The notes under the pieces: generated by a model | Databases searched by the model: none | The model's input: only the letters and a program-made list of their open reading frames with translations | What the model was told of the DNA's origin: nothing | Part shown: piece after piece, positions 17,840 through 25,322 of the stretch | Numbering within the stretch: the stretch's first letter is position 1 | How the letters are laid out: every line of letters begins with the position of its first letter | Program-made: the position numbers and the translations under genes | Source: Lachnospiraceae bacterium | Lineage (GTDB): Bacteria > Bacillota > Clostridia > Lachnospirales > Lachnospiraceae | Assembly (NCBI GenBank): GCA_016281605.1 | Contig: JAEEJA010000016.1 | Location: forward strand, 1-64,000 | DNA: 64,000 nucleotides | Direction: 5' to 3'

Positions 17840-20095
17840 ATGACACAATTTGAAGAGTGGAATGGTTTCAAAGGAGACCAGTGGCGTGAGGAAGTCAACG
17901 TTAGAGACTTCATTCAGAACAATTATACCATGTATGACGGAGATAAGTCCTTCTTAGCAGGACCTACAGAGAATACTAATATTCTTTGGGGTGAGCTTCA
18001 GAAACTTCAGAAGGAAGAAAGAGCTAAAGGCGGTGTTCTTGATATGGACACTGATATAGTATCTTCCATTACATCTCATGGTCCGGGCTATATCAAAGAA
18101 GAGCTAAAGGACAAGGAAGCTATAGTTGGTTTACAGACAGATAAGCCGTTAAAGAGAGCATTCATGCCTTATGGCGGAATCAGAATGGCTGAGCAGTCAT
18201 GCGAGATGTATGGCTACAAGCCAAGCGAGAAGATTCACGATATATTTACAACATATCATAAAACCCACAATGATGCGGTATTTGATGCTTATACACCGGA
18301 AATCAGAGCAGCGAGAAAGGCACACGTGCTTACAGGACTTCCTGATACTTACGGAAGAGGCCGTATCGTAGGAGATTATAGAAGAGTTGCTCTTTACGGT
18401 ATAGATTATCTTATCAAGCAGAAGGAAATTGATAAATCCAAGATTGGTAGTAACGGAATAATGAACGAAGAGGTTGTTCGTCTTCGTGAAGAGGTAGCTG
18501 AGCAGATCAGAGCTCTCGGAAAGATGAAGGAGCTTGCTAATATCTACGGCTACGACATCTCAAAGCCTGCTAAGAATGCAAAGGAAGCAGTTCAGTGGTT
18601 ATACTTTGGTTATCTTGCAGCTATAAAGACTCAGAACGGAGCTGCCATGAGTGTGGGCAGAGTTTCAACCTTCTTAGATATCTTTATTAACAGAGATTTA
18701 GAAGCAGGTACTATTACAGAGTCAGAGGCTCAGGAGCTTATAGATCATTTCGTAATGAAGCTTCGTATGGTTAAGTTTGCACGTATCAAGTCATATAACG
18801 AGCTTTTCTCAGGAGACCCTGTGTGGGCTACACTTGAGGTTGGTGGACTTGGACAGGACGGAAGAAGCATGGTTACAAAGACTTGCTTCCGTTTCTTACA
18901 TACACTTGAAAACATGGGACCTGCACCTGAACCAAACCTTACAGTTCTTTACTCTAAGAGACTTCCTAAGAACTTCAAGGATTACGCAGCTGAGATTTCT
19001 ATTAATACAAGTTCGGTTCAGTATGAAAATGATGATGTTATGCGTCCTGTATGGGGCGATGATTACAGCATCTGCTGCTGTGTATCTGCTACAGAAACAG
19101 GTAAGGAGATGCAGTTCTTCGGAGCACGTGCAAACCTTGCTAAGTGCCTTCTGTACGCACTTAACGGTGGTGTTGATGTTAATACGCGTGAGCAGGTTGG
19201 ACCTTCTTACAGAAAGGTACTTTCAGAGTATCTTGATTACGATGAGGTTATGGAGCGCTTCGACGACATGATGGAGTGGCTTGCTAAGATTTATGTGAAC
19301 ACACTTAACCTTATCCACATTATGCATGATAAGTATTACTATGAGGCTGCTGAGATGGCTCTTATAGATACAAATGTAAGGCGTACATTTGCAACAGGTA
19401 TTGCAGGATTCTCACATACAGTAGATTCGCTTTCTGCTATTAAGTATGCACGTGTTAAGCCTATACGTGACAAGGACGGCGTTTCTATCGACTTTGAGAT
19501 AGAGGGAGACTTCCCACGTTATGGAAATGATGATGATCGTGCTGACGAGATTGCTGTATGGCTCTTAAAGACTTTCCTTGAGAAGGTTAAGCACAATGAG
19601 ACATATAGAAATTCTGAGCCTACTACATCAATCCTCACCATTACATCTAACGTAGTTTATGGTAATGCTACAGGAGCTTTACCTGACGGACGTCCTGCAG
19701 GAGCACCTTTCGCACCGGGAGCAAACCCAAGCTACGGAGCAGAGCAGAACGGACTTATTGCTTCTCTTAACTCAGTTGCTAAGCTTCCTTACGAGTACGC
19801 TCTTGATGGTATATCCAATACACAGACCATTAATCCTAGTGCACTCGGAAACAGCGAAGAAGAGAGAGTAGAAAACCTCGTATCAGTTATGGATGGTTAC
19901 TTTACAAGAGGAGCTCATCACTTAAATGTAAATGTATTTGGTGTTGAGAAGCTTAAGGATGCTATGGAACATCCTGAAAAAGAAGAGTATGCTAACTTCA
20001 CTATCCGTGTATCAGGTTACGCCGTTAAGTTTATCGACCTTACACGTAAGCAGCAGGAAGACGTAATTGCAAGAACCTGCCACGGAAGACTGTAA
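17840..20095 (+). CDS. pflB: pyruvate formate-lyase (formate C-acetyltransferase)
   Basis: Glycyl-radical enzyme converting pyruvate and CoA to acetyl-CoA and formate under anaerobic conditions; central to mixed-acid or butyrate fermentation. The adjacent active-site cysteines lie in the [13 protein letters not shown] region near residue 413. The radical Gly is in RVSGYAVKF near residue 727, close to the C-terminus TCHGRL. The 751-residue length is normal. The ATG has a perfect AGGAGG. The gene stands alone between terminators, with its activase on the opposite strand 2.2 kb away. Confidence 0.97.
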   Translation: MTQFEEWNGFKGDQWREEVNVRDFIQNNYTMYDGDKSFLAGPTENTNILWGELQKLQKEERAKGGVLDMDTDIVSSITSHGPGYIKEELKDKEAIVGLQTDKPLKRAFMPYGGIRMAEQSCEMYGYKPSEKIHDIFTTYHKTHNDAVFDAYTPEIRAARKAHVLTGLPDTYGRGRIVGDYRRVALYGIDYLIKQKEIDKSKIGSNGIMNEEVVRLREEVAEQIRALGKMKELANIYGYDISKPAKNAKEAVQWLYFGYLAAIKTQNGAAMSVGRVSTFLDIFINRDLEAGTITESEAQELIDHFVMKLRMVKFARIKSYNELFSGDPVWATLEVGGLGQDGRSMVTKTCFRFLHTLENMGPAPEPNLTVLYSKRLPKNFKDYAAEISINTSSVQYENDDVMRPVWGDDYSICCCVSATETGKEMQFFGARANLAKCLLYALNGGVDVNTREQVGPSYRKVLSEYLDYDEVMERFDDMMEWLAKIYVNTLNLIHIMHDKYYYEAAEMALIDTNVRRTFATGIAGFSHTVDSLSAIKYARVKPIRDKDGVSIDFEIEGDFPRYGNDDDRADEIAVWLLKTFLEKVKHNETYRNSEPTTSILTITSNVVYGNATGALPDGRPAGAPFAPGANPSYGAEQNGLIASLNSVAKLPYEYALDGISNTQTINPSALGNSEEERVENLVSVMDGYFTRGAHHLNVNVFGVEKLKDAMEHPEKEEYANFTIRVSGYAVKFIDLTRKQQEDVIARTCHGRL

Positions 20096-20126
20096 TAAAT
20101 AGCATTAACTAGGTTAGAGAAATATA

Positions 20127-20170
20127 AGCGGTCATTTTCGGAGAATGCTTACGAAAATGGCCGCTGTTTA
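20127..20170 (+). terminator. terminator after pflB
   Basis: AGCGGTCATTTTCG and CGAAAATGGCCGCT form a 14-bp stem (one T-G pair) followed by GTTTAGTT, a weak T-tract. Confidence 0.6.
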
Positions 20171-20312
20171 GTTCGGATGGGGGTTCGGCCGGGAGAGGAA
20201 CCGCCAAAATCGAAGAAAATCGTGAAAAAGGATGGTTCCGAAGCTAAAACTTCCGTCCCACAGCCGGTACTTTTAACAAAAACCGTCAAAAGTACGGTTT
20301 CCGAGAGGAAAA
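20170..20312 (+). other. inverted-repeat-rich region, candidate structured RNA
   Basis: This stretch is richer in G and C than other gaps here and packs several short hairpins: GGTTC with GAACC (around 20180-20200), GGATGG/GAAG with CTTC/CGTCC (20230-20260), and CCGGTACTTTT with AAAAGTACGG (20263-20297). It could be the leader of the small gene that follows or an independent RNA. No known family is recognised. Confidence 0.45.
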
Positions 20313-20337
20313 ATAGAAAAATAATAAAAGGAATTAT

Positions 20338-20559
20338 ATGATCATGAACATGGATGAAAAGATTAAGAGAATTAATGAATTATATCATAAGTCTAAAAAC
20401 GAAGGACTTACTAATGCAGAAAAGCAAGAGCAGCAGAAGCTTAGACGTGATTACATCGATAGCATAAAGGCTAACTTAAGAGGTAATCTAGACAACATGA
20501 AGATCCTTGAGAAGGACGGCACACTGACTGATGTAAAGGACTTAAGGAAGAAGCGCTGA
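20338..20559 (+). CDS. DUF896 (YnzC-like) small protein
   Basis: The 73-residue protein matches the UPF0291/DUF896 pattern: KIKRINELYHKSKNEGLTN, then EQQKLRRDYIDSIKANLRGN. In Bacillus the relative YnzC is encoded in the lexA region and has a helical-hairpin structure; its cellular role is not settled. Three ATG codons (20338, 20344, 20350) lie close together; 20338 is best placed behind AAAGGA. No lexA-like gene is adjacent here. Confidence 0.85.
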   Translation: MIMNMDEKIKRINELYHKSKNEGLTNAEKQEQQKLRRDYIDSIKANLRGNLDNMKILEKDGTLTDVKDLRKKR

Positions 20560-20661
20560 TACCGGAGAGGTTAAGGAAAAGTAAAAACTTGGCAATTGAA
20601 TAAACGAAGATTCTTCTTAAGACAAACAAAACAATACCGACAAACTGGCGACTAAATAGTC

Positions 20662-20690
20662 TTGACATACCGACAAAAATGTGATTTAAT
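20662..20690 (+). promoter_or_regulatory. sigma-A promoter of the HTH/kinase module
   Basis: Consensus TTGACA, 17-bp spacer, TTTAAT with an extended TGA before the -10. Confidence 0.8.
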
Positions 20691-20710
20691 AAAATAAAAG
20701 TTCACTATCC

Positions 20711-20762
20711 GGTGCGCAGGACTTGTGAGAGAGTCTTGATTTGTGAGTCAGTGTTTTGCACC
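20711..20762 (+). promoter_or_regulatory. predicted three-way-junction leader
   Basis: GGTGC (20711-20715) pairs with GCACC (20758-20762) around two short hairpins (GACT/AGTC and GATT/AGTC). It lies in the 5' leader of the HTH/kinase operon. Short stems make this prediction tentative. Confidence 0.35.
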
Positions 20763-20817
20763 AGATGTGGTGGTCACAAAGCGGGCGTAAAGAACAGTTG
20801 AAAGATGGGGGATTGGT

Positions 20818-21366
20818 ATGTCTGAAAAATATGTAATTCAAAAGAGCATAACAAGTGAAGAAATAAGAGAATTAAGACAAAGACTTGGCATGACTCAAAA
20901 AAGCTTCTCAGATTTTTTATGCGTATCAAAAAGAACTGTAGAAAGATGGGAAAGTATGTCAGAACCTATAAAAGGTGCTATAGTCACTTTAGTGGAGATA
21001 CTGCTTAGGAGACCTGAGATAGAAGAGGAGCTTAGGCTTGAACCAAAGACATATAGGCTTAGACTAAGATATATGTATAAAAATATGGTTTGTACCGTGA
21101 TAGATGTGGATGAACTCGACAGAAGGGTAAAGATACATAATTACATTAAAAATCCCATGTTTCGTGCATTTGGTGTCAATACTGAACCTAGTTACGAGGA
21201 ATACGAAGATTTTTTAGAATCAAGATGCTTTCCTCGTACCAGAGACAAAATGAAATTGGAACTAAAAAGACTGGGGATACCGGTTTACGATCCGATCCTG
21301 ATTATAGAGAAGACCGAGGGAAGAATGGCAGATGATAATTTTCGTCTGATTATAGATAAGGGGTGA
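20818..21366 (+). CDS. XRE-type HTH protein with HipS-like C-terminal domain
   Basis: Likely DNA-binding regulator and antitoxin. Residues about 10-60 form a helix-turn-helix (IRELRQRLGMTQKSFSDFLC then VSKRTVERWE). From about residue 78 a separate domain follows: RLRYMYKNMVCTVIDVD, IKNPMFRAFG, the stretch around RCFPRTRDKMKLELKRLGI, and TEGRMADDNFRLI. I recall this pattern from small proteins encoded next to CtkA/HipA-like kinases, so I read it as HipS-like; that is inference. The stop overlaps the next gene's ATG (TGATG), so both are coupled. It has its own promoter. The 182-residue protein lacks membrane segments. Confidence 0.8.
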   Translation: MSEKYVIQKSITSEEIRELRQRLGMTQKSFSDFLCVSKRTVERWESMSEPIKGAIVTLVEILLRRPEIEEELRLEPKTYRLRLRYMYKNMVCTVIDVDELDRRVKIHNYIKNPMFRAFGVNTEPSYEEYEDFLESRCFPRTRDKMKLELKRLGIPVYDPILIIEKTEGRMADDNFRLIIDKG

Positions 21367-22187
21367 TGAGTGTGGTAGAGTTTTTTGATAAAGACATGAA
21401 AACTGACAACAGACAATCATCCAAAGGAAATCAGCTTAAGTTTTTTAGAGATGGTTATTGGTATAAGGCTGATTATACAGGATATGAGGGACTTGCGGAG
21501 TGTGTAATATCTGATCTGTTGGGATTATCTTCATTGAAAGATAATGAGTATGTCAGATACGAACCGGAATTAATTGGTTATAATAACAGAAGGTTCAATG
21601 CATGTAAAAGTCGTGATTTTACGGATGGATGGCAGCTTATAACATTAGAGAGATTGTTTCAGACCTACTATGGATATGGACTGAGTACCATGATTTACAG
21701 ATGTGAATCCCATATCGAAAGATTAAAAATGATTGTCGAACAAACAGAGAGAATTATCGGTATTTCAGAGTTTGGCATCTACATGAACAAGTTGCTTACC
21801 ATAGATGCGCTTTTTTTAAATGAGGATAGGCATACACATAATATTGCCATATTAACCAAGGATATGAAAGAATATAAATTAGCACCAATATTTGATAATG
21901 GGGCAGGATTACTCTCTGATACTACTCTTGATTATCCCCTTTCTGAAACGATATTTAAACTAATGCCAAGAGTAAAAGGAGCTACATTTTGTGATAATTT
22001 GGATGAGCAGCTCGACATATCAGAAGAGCTCTATGGATGTAATATTAACTTTAACTTCTCATATAAAGATGTTAAGAGCAGTGTTGAAAAGTATAATCAG
22101 TATTCGTTGGAAATTCAAAAAAGAGTAGTGGATATAGTTATGCAAATGAGAAGAAAGTATGAATATCTTTTTTCCGGAAGTCAGTAG
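21366..22187 (+). CDS. HipA/CtkA-like serine/threonine kinase, probable toxin
   Basis: A 273-residue protein with the catalytic signature of HipA-like kinases: NEDRHTHNIAIL (Asp154 to Asn159) followed by IFDNGAGLLS (Asp177), the metal-binding Asp. An N-terminal KGNQLKFFRDGYWYKAD segment resembles the Gly-rich and Lys ATP-binding part. It is shorter than HipA (about 440) and close to CtkA or HipT in size. HipA-type toxins phosphorylate tRNA synthetases or other proteins; the target here is unknown. A GTG at 21363 or 21372 is an alternative start; ATG 21366 is chosen for its TGATG coupling. Confidence 0.85.
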   Translation: MSVVEFFDKDMKTDNRQSSKGNQLKFFRDGYWYKADYTGYEGLAECVISDLLGLSSLKDNEYVRYEPELIGYNNRRFNACKSRDFTDGWQLITLERLFQTYYGYGLSTMIYRCESHIERLKMIVEQTERIIGISEFGIYMNKLLTIDALFLNEDRHTHNIAILTKDMKEYKLAPIFDNGAGLLSDTTLDYPLSETIFKLMPRVKGATFCDNLDEQLDISEELYGCNINFNFSYKDVKSSVEKYNQYSLEIQKRVVDIVMQMRRKYEYLFSGSQ

Positions 22188-22216
22188 AATATGTGTAATG
22201 TCTGGAAAAGACACAT

Positions 22217-22241
22217 AAAACCGGCTTACTGCCGGTTTTTT
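22217..22241 (+). terminator. terminator after the kinase gene
   Basis: ACCGGC, loop TTACT, GCCGGT, then TTTTTT. Confidence 0.88.
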
Positions 22242-22279
22242 ATATCACAGAGTCGCCGAGGGAAAGATGTCAGCAGAGC

Positions 22280-22299
22280 TGACAAAAGACTCGCGAGCG
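22280..22299 (-). terminator. possible pflA terminator (minus strand)
   Basis: On the minus strand ACTCGCTCGCGAGT is followed by CTTTTG. The stem is 5 bp and the T-run is short, 35 bp after the pflA stop. Confidence 0.4.
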
Positions 22300-22333
22300 A
22301 GTAAGGTGTGATTTTTTTCTGCCCTACTCGATT

Positions 22334-23053
22334 CTAGGATTTAAGAATTTTGTTTGCGAGCTTTACAGACTCTTGTGTAGGTGGCTCGACGCCATCGAGA
22401 GTATATGGGATTCCGAGCTCTTCCCACTTAAAGACTCCAAGTGTATGATACGGTAAAACGTCGATTCGCTCAACTGTCTTCAATTTGTCTAAAAATGCAC
22501 GCAAGGCTTTAAGATCTTCTTCGGAATCATTAATTCCCGGAACAAGGACGTGTCTTATCCAGAGAGGTTGTCCCATATCTGAAAGCTTCCTTGCGAGGTC
22601 TTTTATATTTTTACCGCTTTTTCCTGTTAAGTTAATATGAGCTTCCTCGTCTATATGCTTTATATCAAGCATGAAAAGATCTGTATAATTTACAATTTTC
22701 TCTAAAAGCTCATCAGAAAGAGTGTTTTTATAGGGTTCACCCGCTGTATCTATACAGGTGTTAATATTTTCCTTTTTTGCTTCCTTTAAGATTTCAAGGA
22801 GAAACTCAGGCTGAAGCAAAGGCTCACCTCCGCTTATGGTGATTCCGCCTTTATCGCCCCAGTAATCCTTGTATCTGAGAGCTTTTTTTACAACTTCGGA
22901 AGCTTCAAGCTCTTCACCTGCGCACTTTTCCCAGGTGTCCGGATTGTGACAAAACCTGCATCTTAGATTACAACCGCTTAAAAAAATTATATATCTGACA
23001 CCCGGTCCGTCTGCTGAACCAAAGCTTTCTACAGAGTGAACATATCCCTTCAT
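22334..23053 (-). CDS. pflA: pyruvate formate-lyase activating enzyme
   Basis: Radical SAM enzyme that abstracts hydrogen from the pflB glycine. The [4Fe-4S] cluster motif GCNLRCRFCHNPD (CxxxCxxC) is near residue 29, with TISGGEPLLQ for SAM binding and a C-terminal PYHTLG. The 239-residue length is normal. The start ATG has GAAAGGAAA upstream on the minus strand. It faces pflB tail-to-tail with three other genes between, unlike the usual pflB-pflA operon. Confidence 0.96.
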   Translation of the reverse strand: MKGYVHSVESFGSADGPGVRYIIFLSGCNLRCRFCHNPDTWEKCAGEELEASEVVKKALRYKDYWGDKGGITISGGEPLLQPEFLLEILKEAKKENINTCIDTAGEPYKNTLSDELLEKIVNYTDLFMLDIKHIDEEAHINLTGKSGKNIKDLARKLSDMGQPLWIRHVLVPGINDSEEDLKALRAFLDKLKTVERIDVLPYHTLGVFKWEELGIPYTLDGVEPPTQESVKLANKILKS

Positions 23054-23276
23054 GATGATTTCCTTTCCTTATGCTATATCCATTTTGATATTCACCGCTT
23101 TGATTGCCATAATCAGTTACCTCTGAATGAATATTATGTATCGTGAGAAATATCACATTTACTGTCTATATGATTTTAGTGTATACCATAATGACGGTAT
23201 TAACAAGTGATATTTTGAAAAAGGAGATATGATTCGGATTAATTATGAAATTAGCTTGAAATAATTAAAAAAGTGC

Positions 23277-23305
23277 TTGATTTTACAAAAAAACTGTTGT
23301 ATAAT
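23277..23305 (+). promoter_or_regulatory. sigma-A promoter of tRNA-Gln(CTG)
   Basis: TTGATT, 17-bp spacer, TATAAT, 30 bp before the tRNA. Confidence 0.85.
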
Positions 23306-23334
23306 AGCAATCGTGCTGTTGAAAAGCACTTCAT

Positions 23335-23406
23335 TGGGCTATCGCCAAATGGTAAGGCACTGGACTCTGACTCCAGCATTTCAAGGTTCGAATCCTTGTA
23401 GCCCAG
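23335..23406 (+). tRNA. tRNA-Gln (anticodon CTG)
   Basis: A full cloverleaf: acceptor TGGGCTA/TAGCCCA, anticodon stem CTGGA/TCCAG with loop CTCTGAC, T-arm AAGG/CCTT with GTTCGAATC. CCA is not encoded. It reads CAG. Confidence 0.97.
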
Positions 23407-23418
23407 TATAGTTTAGAG

Positions 23419-23444
23419 AAGCATCGGAAAGCCGATGCTTTTTT
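23419..23444 (+). terminator. terminator after tRNA-Gln
   Basis: GCATCGG, loop AAAG, CCGATGC, then TTTTTT. Confidence 0.93.
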
Positions 23445-23843
23445 GTGCGATTAATGCTTGACTGGTATGGGTATTGTAAAAAAATGCTCCAAATATTACT
23501 TAATGCTTAAAAGTGGCTCATAAAAATGTGTGTAAGATTTTATTGAACAAATAAATAAAAAAGTAAAGAAAATATGTAATATTTTCTTAATAAAAAAACT
23601 CTTTACAAATTATAAAAAATCTGTTAATATTAACTCATCAAATCAAAGAGAAAAAATCTCGTGACCAAATTATATATAGTATTTAATTTTATCAAATCAG
23701 GGATTTGGATTTTCGTTTGCTCGAATTTTTCAAAAAACGGATTTAAAATTGACTTGGTTTAGTTTTAAACCCTTATTATGTTTGGTATTGAGATATATCT
23801 CGGAAAAATATTTTAATATTCTTAATTAAAGGAGGAGAACATT
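23445..23843 (+). promoter_or_regulatory. promoter and long leader of the pilin-like gene
   Basis: About 400 bp, strongly AT-rich and without a gene. TTTACA (23602-23607), a 17-bp spacer and TAATAT (23625-23630) with an extended TGT make a good promoter, leaving a leader of about 210 nt. A second candidate, TTGACT with TATTAT and a long 19-bp spacer, lies at 23749-23779. I see no c-di-GMP riboswitch core. Confidence 0.6.
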
Positions 23844-24329
23844 ATGAGAAATTATTTTAAGAAAATTCGTGAGAACCGTAAGAAAGGTTTCACACTCGTA
23901 GAACTTATTGTTATTATTGTTATTTTAGCAATACTCGCAGCAGCACTCGTACCTGCACTTTTGGGTTATATTGATGAAGCCAGAAAGAGTTCATACAATG
24001 AAGAGGCACACTCAATATTGACGGCATTACAGGTTGTTGAAGATGAGAAGTATGCAGCCGGTGAAGCTCCTGTCGCTAGCGTTACTGCTTCTATGAAAAC
24101 AAGAGTTGATAAAATAGTAACACCTACTGTAATCACTTCCGGTACAATTGCATTTAAGGATAGCACTGGTTATAGTTCTTCCGCTTCTGTTACAGGTCAG
24201 AAAGATAAGTTTACTATTGCCAAAGTTACAGATTTGACATTTACATCTCAAGATGGAAAAGTTATAGTTATGGATTTTAACGGTTCGTCATGGACTTTAA
24301 AGAGCGTGGGTGGTGAGGCTCAGCAATAA
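23844..24329 (+). CDS. type IV pilin-like protein
   Basis: The 161-residue product has a class III (prepilin) signal: basic MRNYFKKIRENRKKG cut before FTLVELIVII, with the Glu at mature position 5, followed by a single hydrophobic helix. The rest is a Ser/Thr/Val-rich globular head. Such proteins build type IV pili, pseudopili or competence fibres after processing by a PilD-type peptidase. No ATPase, platform or peptidase gene is next to it. The ATG has GGAGGAG upstream and the gene ends at a very strong terminator, so it forms its own unit. Confidence 0.92.
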   Translation: MRNYFKKIRENRKKGFTLVELIVIIVILAILAAALVPALLGYIDEARKSSYNEEAHSILTALQVVEDEKYAAGEAPVASVTASMKTRVDKIVTPTVITSGTIAFKDSTGYSSSASVTGQKDKFTIAKVTDLTFTSQDGKVIVMDFNGSSWTLKSVGGEAQQ

Positions 24330-24422
24330 TACATAGTAGATGTCAGATTCTATTAATTATTGTTACAATTCAGCAAAACAAGATAATTTACAGAAATCAT
24401 TATAATAATAAGATAATGTTCA

Positions 24423-24463
24423 ACTCCATTACCCCTGCATATGCGGGGGTAATGGAGTCTTTT
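24423..24463 (+). terminator. strong terminator after the pilin-like gene
   Basis: ACTCCATTACCCC and GGGGTAATGGAGT form a perfect 13-bp stem followed by CTTTTA. Confidence 0.93.
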
Positions 24464-24544
24464 ATTGTAACAAGCGAAGTGAGTTTTTTACAATAATAAA
24501 CGATTTTGGTGTTAAGTGCCATTAGGACAAAATGTAAATTATTG

Positions 24545-24687
24545 GTTACTATTCACAGTCGTTCCGCCTGTGAAAGTAACGGGTTTTGCCATTCAGAATC
24601 GCTTCGCGATGGGCAAAACCCATGAAAATCCGAGTATGTCACGCCGTAAATGCGCAGTATATGCGCATTTCGGCTGTGAATAGTAAC
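24545..24687. mobile_element. MITE-like palindromic element, 143 bp
   Basis: The ends are perfect inverted repeats GTTACTATTCACAG (24545-24558) and CTGTGAATAGTAAC (24674-24687). Inside are a second inverted pair (GGGTTTTGCC with GGGCAAAACCC, around 24581-24632) and AAATGCGCA with TGCGCATTT. The left end also pairs with CTGTGAAAGTAAC just inside, so alternative folds exist. It has no open frame. No target-site duplication is obvious, so it may be a REP/RUP-like element and not a transposon derivative. It ends 2 bp from the relE stop. Confidence 0.7.
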
Positions 24688-24689
24688 AA

Positions 24690-24962
24690 TTATTGTCTAT
24701 ATATTTCGCTTCTATGCCCTACAGAAAGAGCAAGAATAACCAATCGTTCGTCTTCTATTAAACAAATAAGGCGGAAATCTCCGATACGATATCTCCATTG
24801 ACCGCTACGATTTGCGGTCAGTCCTTTTCCATGTGACCTGGGATTTTCACAATCCACAAGATTTTTATCAATCCATGCCCTGATTATTTTTTGTGTATAC
24901 TTATCCAATTTGCGAAACTCTCTTATAAAGCGAGCAGAAAGTTCGACATTATATTTCCTCAT
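24690..24962 (-). CDS. RelE/ParE-family toxin
   Basis: A 90-residue RelE-type mRNA interferase-like protein. It shows SARFIREFRKLDKYTQKII at the N-terminus, then GKGLTANRSGQWRYRIGDFRL and VGHRSEIYR, the typical basic beta-sheet with terminal Arg and Tyr residues. The frame extends further upstream, but the ATG at 24962 matches the family start and overlaps the antitoxin end by 14 bp. The toxin follows its antitoxin, as in most relBE operons. Confidence 0.9.
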   Translation of the reverse strand: MRKYNVELSARFIREFRKLDKYTQKIIRAWIDKNLVDCENPRSHGKGLTANRSGQWRYRIGDFRLICLIEDERLVILALSVGHRSEIYRQ

Positions 24963-25176
24963 CCAACTCCCTCCAAAAATCCTGTACAGAAGTGGACTTA
25001 CGTCCGCTATCAACATATTCCTTATAAGCTGATTCTGCGATCACAATATCATATTCGTCTTCTATTTTTTCAAACAATGCTCTTTTAAAGGCTTCTGCCA
25101 GAGAATATGAGTGGATTTTAGCATAGCTTTCAGCGAGCATGCGTTCATCTTCTGTTAATCTGATGGAAAATGCCAT
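24949..25176 (-). CDS. RelB-like antitoxin
   Basis: A 75-residue protein beginning MAFSIRLTEDERMLAESYAK, a ribbon-helix-helix DNA-binding N-terminus, followed by an acidic helix (EKIEDEYDIVIAESAYKEY) that would wrap the toxin. The ATG at 25176 has a perfect AAGGAGGTGAT ribosome site, so the GTG nine bases upstream is not used. It is the first gene of the pair and is expected to repress its own promoter together with the toxin. Confidence 0.9.
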   Translation of the reverse strand: MAFSIRLTEDERMLAESYAKIHSYSLAEAFKRALFEKIEDEYDIVIAESAYKEYVDSGRKSTSVQDFWRELDEEI

Positions 25177-25194
25177 GATAATCACCTCCTTTAT

Positions 25195-25228
25195 AGTACA
25201 TTGTACTGCGAAGGAGTAGTTATGTCAA
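25195..25228 (-). promoter_or_regulatory. relBE-type promoter with palindromic operator
   Basis: On the minus strand TTGACA (25228-25223), a 17-bp spacer and TACAAT (25205-25200). The perfect 13-bp palindrome AGTACATTGTACT (25195-25207) covers the -10 and is the likely binding site for the ribbon-helix-helix antitoxin. Confidence 0.85.
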
Positions 25229-25322
25229 CAAATAAATCTGCATAGGAATATTTCTTTCTTGTCTTACCTTTCATTTTAATAAATTTTCTGAGATTATTTA
25301 ATCACATTGGTTTCAGATGCCA

